From NCBI GenBank assembly GCA_019239915.1, contig JAFAZF010000032.1, positions 1-45,616 of the forward strand: 45,616 nucleotides of DNA, written 5' to 3'. Below the pieces are notes generated by a model. That model had not been told where the DNA came from. It saw nothing but the letters and a program-made list of their open reading frames with translations, and searched no databases. Of this stretch, positions 33,196-39,678 are shown piece by piece (the stretch's first letter is position 1; the number at the start of each line of letters is the position of its first letter). Source of the DNA: Sphingomonadaceae bacterium. Lineage in GTDB: Bacteria; Pseudomonadota; Alphaproteobacteria; Sphingomonadales; Sphingomonadaceae. The translations under genes and the position numbers were made by a program.

Positions 33196-34286
33196 TGGCC
33201 ACGTCCCCCAACGACAACGATGCGCTGTTCCGCCGCCTGTCCCGCCCGCGCCCGGCGGTGACCGCGCCGGATCGGCCATGGGCGTTCGTCGCCGGCGTCG
33301 CGGGAATCGTGCTCGTCGCTCTGTTCATGTTCTTTTCGATGACGCGGTCGCGCACCGCGCGCGTCGTCCAGAAGCCCGTGCCGATGGCGCCGCCGCCGGT
33401 CGTCCAGCAACCGGTCTACATGCCGCCGCCCACGATCGTGCGGCCGCCGGTCAGCTACACCACGCCGCTGACCACGAGCACGCCGCAGCTCTCCAAGCCC
33501 GTGACGGACGCGCCGACTCCGGGCGCGCGGTTGAAGGCGCCGGCGATGGTGGTCGATCTCAGCCAGAACGAGCCGCCGATCGTCGTGCCCTCCGGCGGTG
33601 CGCCGAGCATCGCGGGCCCCGCCAACGGCGGCGAGAAGCCGACCGCCGACGAGGCCTTCGCGACGCGCGTCAACGCGAGCAGCGTGCAGACCAGCGTCGC
33701 CACGCACCTCTCCAACACGTCGCTGATCGCGCCGCAGGGCACGATCATCCCGGCAATCCTCGAAACCGGGCTGAACTCGGACACGCCGGGCTACGTCCGC
33801 GCGGTGGTGACGCGCGACGTGCGCGGCTTCGACGGATCGACCGTGCTGATCCCGCGCGGCTCCAAGCTCATCGGCGAATATAAGAGCGGCCTCGCGCAGG
33901 GCGTGAGCCGCGCCTTCGTGATCTGGTCGCGGGTGCTGACGCCGGAGGGCATCTCGGTCGACATCGGGTCGCCGGCGGTCGACAATCAGGGCCAGGGTGG
34001 CGTCGCTGGCGAGACCAACAGCCATTTCCTGCGGCGCTTCGGCGGCGCGATCCTGCTGTCGGTGCTGTCGGCAGGGCTCGAGGCGGCGTCGAACTCGGCG
34101 CTCAGCAATGGTAATTCGAGCGTGATCGTGAGCTCGCCGACGCAGGCCACGAGCGCGGCCTCGGTCGCACTCTCGAAGGATCTCGACATCCCGCCGACGG
34201 TGACGGTGCGCCAGGGCACGCCGATCCGCGCCTTCATCGCGCGCGATCTCGACTTCTCCGGCGTCATGACCGCGACGCCGCGGTGA
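33195..34286 (+). CDS. virB10: VirB10/TrbI-family core-complex protein
   Basis: The 363-aa product has a short cytoplasmic N-terminus, one transmembrane helix (about 29-49, F-V-A-G-V-A-G-I-V-L-V-A-L-F-M-F-F) and a Pro-rich periplasmic spacer (60-130). The C-terminal VirB10/TrbI beta-barrel domain (about 170-360) contains P-Q-G-T-I-I-P-A-I-L-E-T, P-R-G-S-K-L-I-G-E-Y and the final T-V-R-Q-G-T-P-I-R-A-F-I-A-R-D-L-D-F. VirB10 spans both membranes and senses ATP use by the inner-membrane complex. ATG 33195 shares its A with the virB9 TGA stop. Confidence 0.92.
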   Translation: MATSPNDNDALFRRLSRPRPAVTAPDRPWAFVAGVAGIVLVALFMFFSMTRSRTARVVQKPVPMAPPPVVQQPVYMPPPTIVRPPVSYTTPLTTSTPQLSKPVTDAPTPGARLKAPAMVVDLSQNEPPIVVPSGGAPSIAGPANGGEKPTADEAFATRVNASSVQTSVATHLSNTSLIAPQGTIIPAILETGLNSDTPGYVRAVVTRDVRGFDGSTVLIPRGSKLIGEYKSGLAQGVSRAFVIWSRVLTPEGISVDIGSPAVDNQGQGGVAGETNSHFLRRFGGAILLSVLSAGLEAASNSALSNGNSSVIVSSPTQATSAASVALSKDLDIPPTVTVRQGTPIRAFIARDLDFSGVMTATPR

Positions 34287-34311
34287 GGGTGAGAGGGGAA
34301 ATGCTGCATAG

Positions 34312-34397
34312 CTCCGTCTGCCCTGAGCTTGTCGAAGGGCCGTTCTTTCTTTCCGATGGTGAGGAAGGACAGTGCTTCGACAAGCTCAGCACGAACG
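34312..34397. repeat. palindromic repeat inside the secretion operon
   Basis: CTGAGCTTGTCGAAG (34323-34337) and its exact reverse complement (34375-34389) form a 15-bp stem around a 37-base loop. It is the only sizeable gap in the virB operon, between virB10 and virB11. Its right arm is in frame with virB11 and would encode L-R-Q-A-Q-H-E-R if an ATG-like start were used there. Confidence 0.85.
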
Positions 34398-34416
34398 TTA
34401 TTGGTCGAACGAGACC

Positions 34417-35382
34417 GTGAACGCTCCCGTCCAGGTCTATCTCCGCTCCTATCTGGCGCCGCTCGATCCCTGGCTGGAGCGTGACGACGTCACCGACCTG
34501 CTCGTCAACCGCGCGGGCGAGCTGTGGATCGAAACCAGCGGCGGCGGCAGCGAGCGCGCGGCCGTGCCCGCGCTCACCGAACAGATGCTGCAGCGGCTCG
34601 CGCGCCAGATCGCGGGTGCGAGCGCGCAGGGGGTCAACCGCGAGCAGCCGTTGCTCTCGGCGAGCCTGCCCGACGGCGCGCGCGTCCAGATCGTCGCGCC
34701 GCCGGCGACGCGCCATGGCCTCGCGCTCGCGATCCGCAAGCATGTCATCTCGGATCTTTCGGTGGGCGAACTCGCCGAGACCGGTCTGTTCGCGCCGCCG
34801 CCCTCGACCTCGGACGACGAGGCGCTCGACGCGCTGCTCGCGGCCGGCGACGGTGCCGGCTTCCTCACGCTCGCGGTGAAGCAGCGCAAGACGATCATCC
34901 TCTCGGGCGGCACCTCGTCGGGCAAGACGACCCTGCTCAACGCGCTCGTCAAGGAGATGCCGCCGCACGAGCGGCTGATCGCGATCGAGGACGCGCCCGA
35001 GATCCGCCTCGTCCATCCCAATTCGCTTGGCTTGATCGCGGTGCGCGGCGAGGGCGGCGAAGCGCGCGTCGACGCCGAGGACCTGCTCCAGGCGACGCTG
35101 CGCATGCGGCCCGACCGCATCCTGCTCGGCGAGATTCGCGGCAAGGAAGCGTTCGCCTTCCTGCGCGCGGTCAACACCGGCCATCCCGGCTCGATCACCA
35201 CCGTCCATGCCGATAGTCCCAAAGGCGCGATCGATCAAATCGCGATGATGGCGCTGCTCGGCGGGCTCGACATCGGCTGGGACGCGATCCGCGCCTATGT
35301 CCGCTCGGTCGTGGACATCATCGTCCAGCTCCGCCACGATCGTGGCAAGCGCAGCATCGTCGCGATCGAGCGTTTTCGCTGA
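34417..35382 (+). CDS. virB11: VirB11 ATPase of type IV secretion
   Basis: The 321-aa product is a hexameric AAA+-type traffic ATPase. The N-terminal domain (1-125) is followed by Walker A S-G-G-T-S-S-G-K-T-T (163-172), the Asp box with E-D-A-P-E-I (about 188-193), Walker B R-I-L-L-G-E-I-R-G (about 228-236) and the His box T-G-H-P-G-S-I-T-T-V-H-A-D-S (about 245-258). GTG 34417 is chosen because the protein family begins there. An in-frame GTG at 34372 lies in the palindromic repeat and would add 15 repeat-encoded residues. The Shine-Dalgarno before 34417 is weak. It is the last gene of the operon; no virD4 follows. Confidence 0.9.
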   Translation: MNAPVQVYLRSYLAPLDPWLERDDVTDLLVNRAGELWIETSGGGSERAAVPALTEQMLQRLARQIAGASAQGVNREQPLLSASLPDGARVQIVAPPATRHGLALAIRKHVISDLSVGELAETGLFAPPPSTSDDEALDALLAAGDGAGFLTLAVKQRKTIILSGGTSSGKTTLLNALVKEMPPHERLIAIEDAPEIRLVHPNSLGLIAVRGEGGEARVDAEDLLQATLRMRPDRILLGEIRGKEAFAFLRAVNTGHPGSITTVHADSPKGAIDQIAMMALLGGLDIGWDAIRAYVRSVVDIIVQLRHDRGKRSIVAIERFR

Positions 35383-35393
35383 ACCTGTAGCGG

Positions 35394-35471
35394 CCGTTCG
35401 TCCCGAGCGCAGTCGAGGGACGTGCCAGGAATGCTGCGCGAGCGTGTCTCGACTTCGCTCGACACGAACGG
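35394..35471. repeat. 78-bp palindromic repeat, subfamily B (3' of leuB)
   Basis: It begins CCGTTCGTCCCGAGCGCAGT and ends TCGACTTCGCTCGACACGAA followed by CGG. It is the same length and closely similar to the copy at 36574-36651, in the same orientation. It lies between the convergent virB11 and leuB stops, three bases from the leuB stop. Confidence 0.85.
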
Positions 35472-35473
35472 GC

Positions 35474-36556
35474 TCAGGGTTGCTGGCTCTTCCCCAGCGC
35501 CGCGATCACGGCGTCGCCCATCTCGCGTGTGCCGAGCGTGCCGCCGATGTCGCGTGTGCGCGCGCCGGCATCGAGCGCCGCCGCCACCGCCGCGAACAGC
35601 CGGTCGCCGAGGTCGATCCGGCCGAGCGAGAGGCGCAGCGCCATCGCGAACGACAGGATCGCGGCGAGCGGGTTGGCGACGCCTTTGCCGGCGATGTCCG
35701 GCGCCGAGCCGTGGATCGGCTCGTAAAGCCCCGGCTTGCCCGGCGCGCCGATCGCCGCCGACGGCAGCATGCCCAGCGAACCGGTGCACATCGCCGCCTC
35801 GTCCGAGAGGATGTCGCCGAAGAGGTTGTCGGTGACGAGCACGTCGAACTGCTTGGGATTGTGGACGATCTGCATCGCGGCATTGTCCGCCAGCATGTGC
35901 GTGAGGATGACGTCGCTATACTCGCGCTTGTGGAGATCGGTGACGACTTCCCGCCACAGCAGCCCCGTCTCCATCACGTTCGACTTCTCGGCCGAGCAGA
36001 CCTTGTTCGAACGCTGGCGCGCGAGCTCGAAGGCGACGCGCGCGATCCGCTCGATTTCGGCGGTGGTATAGACCTGCGTATCGACGCCGCGCTTCGATCC
36101 GTCGGGGAGCGTCTCGATGCCGCGGGGTTGGCCGAAATAGACGCCGCCGGTGAGCTCGCGAACGATCATGATGTCGAGCCCGGAGACGATTTCAGGCTTG
36201 AGCGAGGAAGCGCCGGCGAGCGCCTCGAAGCAGTAGATCGGGCGGAGGTTGGCGAACACCTCCATCGCGCTGCGCAGGTTGAGGAGACCCGCCTCCGGAC
36301 GCAGATGGCGCGCGTTGCCCGCCCATTGCGGTCCGCCCACCGCGCCCATCAGCACCGCGTCGGCGGCGAGTGCGCGCGCCTTGGTCGCGTCGGTCAGCGG
36401 CGCCCCGTCGGCATCGTAGGAGGCGCCGCCGAACGGCGCGCGCTCGATCGCGAGCTCGAGCCCGACGTTGCGCGCCAACCACTCGGCGACGCGCTCGACC
36501 TCGCCGCTCACTTCGGGTCCGATCCCGTCTCCCGGCAGCAGCAAGAGCGTCTTCAT
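35474..36556 (-). CDS. leuB: 3-isopropylmalate dehydrogenase
   Basis: This is the leucine biosynthesis enzyme that oxidatively decarboxylates 3-isopropylmalate using NAD+; it is cytoplasmic. The 360-aa product opens with [13 protein letters not shown] (3-15). Substrate-binding [10 protein letters not shown] (about 133-142) is present, as is the metal site [11 protein letters not shown] (about 243-253), with N-L-F rather than an isocitrate-type motif. The NAD loop is [10 protein letters not shown] (about 279-288). The ATG at 36556 has an AGGGGAA-type site. No other leu gene is in the window, so leuB is a stand-alone transcription unit framed by repeats. Confidence 0.96.
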   Translation of the reverse strand: MKTLLLLPGDGIGPEVSGEVERVAEWLARNVGLELAIERAPFGGASYDADGAPLTDATKARALAADAVLMGAVGGPQWAGNARHLRPEAGLLNLRSAMEVFANLRPIYCFEALAGASSLKPEIVSGLDIMIVRELTGGVYFGQPRGIETLPDGSKRGVDTQVYTTAEIERIARVAFELARQRSNKVCSAEKSNVMETGLLWREVVTDLHKREYSDVILTHMLADNAAMQIVHNPKQFDVLVTDNLFGDILSDEAAMCTGSLGMLPSAAIGAPGKPGLYEPIHGSAPDIAGKGVANPLAAILSFAMALRLSLGRIDLGDRLFAAVAAALDAGARTRDIGGTLGTREMGDAVIAALGKSQQP

Positions 36557-36573
36557 TCCGTTCCCCTAGAAAT

Positions 36574-36651
36574 CCATTCGTCCCGAGCGAAGTCGATGGA
36601 CGTGAGGCAAGTGTGGCAACAGCGTGTCGCGACTTCGCTCGACACGAACGG
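36574..36651. repeat. 78-bp palindromic repeat, subfamily B (5' of leuB)
   Basis: This copy matches 35394-35471 in length and orientation; the last 20 or so bases are identical. It occupies most of the gap between the divergent leuB and threonine-aldolase-like genes, so it sits in the promoter region of both. Confidence 0.85.
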
Positions 36652-36724
36652 GGTGGCTCCTAAAGCGCCGCGCGCGGACCGTCGAGCCGTTGACCGGGCT
36701 GCCGTCCGGTCGCAATGCCGTCCC

Positions 36725-37726
36725 ATGCGTTTCTTCTCGGACAATGCCGCGCCGGTGCACCCGCGCGTACTCGATGCGCTCGCTGCCGCCAACGGGGTCG
36801 ATACCGCCTATGATGGCGACGCGCTCAGCCGCCGCCTCGACGCGCGCTTCGCGGACCTGTTCGAGCGCGAGGTCAGCGTGTTCTGGATCGCGACCGGCAC
36901 GGCCGCGAACAGCCTCGCGCTCGCGTCGCTCTGCAAGCCCTATCAGGCGGTCGTCTGCCATCGCGACGCGCATATCCAGAACGACGAGTGCGGCGCGCCC
37001 GAATTCTACACGCACGGCGCCAAGCTCTTCCTGGCCGAGGGCGCCGGCGCGAAGCTGACGCCGGCAAGCGTGATCGACCTGCTCGACAACACCCGGCGCG
37101 ACGTTCACCAGACCCAGCCTGCCGCGCTTTCGATCACCAACGCGACCGAATATGGCTGCGTCTACACCGCCGACGAGACCGCCGCGCTCGGAGAGCTCGC
37201 GAAGGCGAGGGGGCTCGGCTTCCATGTCGACGGCGCCCGGCTCGCCAACGCGATTGTCCATCTCGGCTCCGCGCCCGCCGAGATCACGTGGCGCGCGGGC
37301 GTCGACGTGCTGAGCTTCGGTTTCGTCAAGAATGGCGGGCTTTCGGCCGAGGCGCTGGTCTTCTTCGAGCGCGAACTCGCGGCGGAGACGGCGATCCGCA
37401 AGAAGCGCGCCGGTCACCTCCTCTCCAAGGGGCGCTACATGGCGGCGCAGATACTCGCGCTGCTCGAGGACGATCTCTGGCTCGCCAACGCGCACGCGTC
37501 GAACGGGGGCGCAGCGCGGATCGCGGCAGCGGCGGGCGACCGGCTGGTCTATCCGGTCGAGGCGAACGAAGTCTTCCTGCGCGTGACGGCCGAGGAAGCC
37601 GCTAGGCTGCGAGGAGAGGGTTTCGACTTCTACGATTGGGGTCCCGGCGAAGCGCGCTTCGTGGTGTCGTGGAGTCAGCCGCAGGCGGAGATCGATGCGC
37701 TCGCCGCCGCGCTGCGGGCGCTTTGA
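36725..37726 (+). CDS. low-specificity threonine aldolase-like PLP enzyme
   Basis: The 333-aa product is a beta-eliminating-lyase-family PLP enzyme, most like low-specificity threonine aldolase, which splits threonine or allo-threonine to glycine and acetaldehyde. F-S-D-N-A-A-P-V-H-P at the N-terminus, H-V-D-G-A-R-L-A-N-A (167-176, with D169 to the pyridine nitrogen) and the Schiff-base lysine K202 in S-F-G-F-V-K-N-G-G-L-S-A-E-A support this. Classical members read S-F-G-x-T-K-N-G, so T to V before the lysine is a slight departure. The ATG at 36725 follows the repeat at 36574-36651 by 73 bp and has no strong Shine-Dalgarno. Confidence 0.88.
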   Translation: MRFFSDNAAPVHPRVLDALAAANGVDTAYDGDALSRRLDARFADLFEREVSVFWIATGTAANSLALASLCKPYQAVVCHRDAHIQNDECGAPEFYTHGAKLFLAEGAGAKLTPASVIDLLDNTRRDVHQTQPAALSITNATEYGCVYTADETAALGELAKARGLGFHVDGARLANAIVHLGSAPAEITWRAGVDVLSFGFVKNGGLSAEALVFFERELAAETAIRKKRAGHLLSKGRYMAAQILALLEDDLWLANAHASNGGAARIAAAAGDRLVYPVEANEVFLRVTAEEAARLRGEGFDFYDWGPGEARFVVSWSQPQAEIDALAAALRAL

Positions 37727-37768
37727 CGCCGATCACGAGGAGGATCGATCGCCTTCCCTGATAACGAG

Positions 37769-37861
37769 CCGTTCGGTTCGAGCTTGTCGAGAACCGGCTG
37801 CGTAACGCGACTTCTCGACTTCGGGTCTCGACAGGCTCGACCCTTGGCTCGAAGCGAACCG
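37769..37861. repeat. palindromic intergenic repeat (REP-like)
   Basis: CCGTTCGGTTCGAGCTTGTC at the left and GGCTCGAAGCGAACCG at the right are complementary over most of their length. Inner arms contain TTCTCGACTTCGGGTCTCGA. It fills the gap between the threonine-aldolase-like gene and the EamA transporter gene. Confidence 0.75.
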
Positions 37862-37884
37862 CCTATTCCGGTAAGGCGATCGCA

Positions 37885-38823
37885 TTGACGACCGGAGCAC
37901 TACACAAAGAGGAAGCCACGATCCGCGACGGTCCACCCCTCCCGCGCCGCGTCCAGGCGCGCGTCCTCGTGCCGTTCACCGTCGTCACGCTGATCTGGAG
38001 CTCGACCTGGCTGGTGATCCGCGACGAGCTCGATGCGGTGTCGCCGGCCTGGTCGATCGCCTACCGTTTCACGATCGCGGGCGCGGCGATGCTCGCCTAT
38101 GCGATCGCGATGCGCAGCCGGCTCAGATTGACGCGGGTCGAGCTCGTCTGGGCGGGCACGATCGGCCTCGCCCAATATGTACTGAACTACGGCTTCGTGT
38201 ACGCCGCAGAGGTGCACATCGCCTCGGGACTCGTGGCGCTGCTGATCGTGCCCAACGCGATCCTGGGCTGGCTCTTCCTCGGCGAGCGGCTGTCGCGGCG
38301 GTTCCTGCTCGGCGCGGGCATCGCGGTGCTCGGGCTCGCGCTGCTGTTCGGCCATGAGTGGCGCGGTGCTGCGGCACGTCCGCACGCGGTGCTGCTCGGC
38401 GTCGGCTTCACGCTCCTCGCGACGCTCGCCGCTTCGGTCGCCAACGTGATGTCGGCGGCGCCGCGTGTGCGTGCCGTGCCGATGCCTACGCTCGTCGGCT
38501 CCGGCATGATCGCCGGCGCGGTCGTCGACATCGCCTACGCCGCCGCGACCGCCGGCCCGCCGCGCTTCGATCTCGGCGGCGGCTATTGGCTGGCGACCTG
38601 CTACCTCGCCCTCGTGGCGTCGACGCTCGCCTTCCCGCTCTACTACCATGTCATCCGCACGATCGGATCGGCGCGCGCGGCCTATTCGAGCCTGCTGACG
38701 CCGTTCCTCGCCATGGCGCTGTCGACGGTTTTCGAAGGCTATCGCTGGTCGGCGCAAGCGGCGGTCGGCTGCCTGCTCGCGATCCTCGGGCTGTTCGTCG
38801 CGCTCAGGGCGCGGATCGCATGA
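37885..38823 (+). CDS. DMT-superfamily (EamA) transporter
   Basis: The 312-aa inner-membrane protein has about ten hydrophobic helices in two EamA repeats (about 28-155 and 170-308). The first helix carries T-L-I-W-S-S-T-W-L-V-I, typical of the family, and the fourth carries A-S-G-L-V-A-L-L-I-V-P-N-A-I-L-G-W-L-F-L-G-E-R-L-S. It probably exports an amino acid or other small metabolite; the substrate cannot be read from sequence. The start is taken as TTG 37885, with AAGGCG upstream, because no ATG or better GTG occurs before the first helix. Its last 20 bases overlap the 3' end of the convergent epimerase gene. Confidence 0.88.
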   Translation: MTTGALHKEEATIRDGPPLPRRVQARVLVPFTVVTLIWSSTWLVIRDELDAVSPAWSIAYRFTIAGAAMLAYAIAMRSRLRLTRVELVWAGTIGLAQYVLNYGFVYAAEVHIASGLVALLIVPNAILGWLFLGERLSRRFLLGAGIAVLGLALLFGHEWRGAAARPHAVLLGVGFTLLATLAASVANVMSAAPRVRAVPMPTLVGSGMIAGAVVDIAYAAATAGPPRFDLGGGYWLATCYLALVASTLAFPLYYHVIRTIGSARAAYSSLLTPFLAMALSTVFEGYRWSAQAAVGCLLAILGLFVALRARIA

Positions 38824-39610
38824 GCGCTGCCAGCCCAGTCCGGTAATCAGGGAAGCGCGGGCGCCACCCAAGCAGCCGCTTGGCCTTGCCGTTCGCAACG
38901 CGCCGGTTCTCGGCATAGAAGGCGCGCGCGGCGGGGGAAAGCCCGGCGCTCTCGAGCGGGAGCAGCGGCGGCGGCGCCAGGCCGAGCAGGAGGCTCGCCG
39001 CCTCGACGACGGCATTCTGGCTCGCCGGCAGATCGTCGGCGAGATTGTACACGCCCGGCGGTCCCGCGAAGCTCGCGATCACGCCGGCAGCGATGTCGTC
39101 GACATGCACCCGGCTGAACACCTGGTCCGGCAGCGCGATGCGGTGCGCGCGGCCGTCGCGGACGCGATCGAGCGGCGAGCGCCCCGGACCATAGATCCCC
39201 GGCAGCCGAAACACCCGCACGTCGGCGCGCAGACCCTGCCACGTCGCATCCGCGGCCGCGCGCGCGCTTCGCCGGCCGCTCCCGATCGGCGCGGTCTCGT
39301 CGACCCAGGCGCCGCCGGTGTCGCCATAGACGCCGGTCGACGAGAGATAGCCGATCCAACGCGCGGGCGCGGTCGCGAGCGCCGCCCCGTAGCGTGCCAG
39401 CACGGGGTCGGCGTCACGCGCTGGCGGCACCGAGGAGAGGATGTGCGTCGCGTGCGCGATCTCGGTGGCGACCGCTGCATCGTCATCGAAAGTTGAAGCG
39501 TCAGCATCGCCGGCGCGTCGGCAGCCGGTGACCGTCCAGCCCGCGCCGCGCAGCCGCGCCGCGAGACGGGATGCGCTGTAGCCGAGACCGAAGACAAAGA
39601 GATGCGGCAT
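38804..39610 (-). CDS. NAD(P)-dependent epimerase/reductase, YeeZ-like extended SDR
   Basis: The 268-aa protein has a Rossmann start, L-F-V-F-G-L-G-Y-S-A-S-R-L-A (4-17), i.e. G-x-G-Y-x-A in place of the usual G-x-x-G-x-x-G. It has S-S-T-G-V-Y-G-D-T-G-G (about 89-99, holding the catalytic-type Ser/Tyr) and F-R-L-P-G-I-Y-G-P-G-R-S (about 133-144). The truncated nucleotide-binding loop is that of YeeZ/YbjT-like proteins rather than sugar epimerases. The substrate is unknown. It starts at ATG 39610 and is divergent from pepN over 68 bp. Confidence 0.86.
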   Translation of the reverse strand: MPHLFVFGLGYSASRLAARLRGAGWTVTGCRRAGDADASTFDDDAAVATEIAHATHILSSVPPARDADPVLARYGAALATAPARWIGYLSSTGVYGDTGGAWVDETAPIGSGRRSARAAADATWQGLRADVRVFRLPGIYGPGRSPLDRVRDGRAHRIALPDQVFSRVHVDDIAAGVIASFAGPPGVYNLADDLPASQNAVVEAASLLLGLAPPPLLPLESAGLSPAARAFYAENRRVANGKAKRLLGWRPRFPDYRTGLAALMRSAP

Positions 39611-39678
39611 CGCACGGGAACCTCGTCCCCGCGCATGCCTTGATTGTCAGCCTCCGTCCATCACCCTAGGTTCCGTTC

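Noticed and set aside
35297-37726. Very long plus-strand frame running through the leuB antisense into the threonine-aldolase-like gene
   Set aside because: Only the part from ATG 36725 has protein-like sequence; the rest is antisense to leuB, which is certain.
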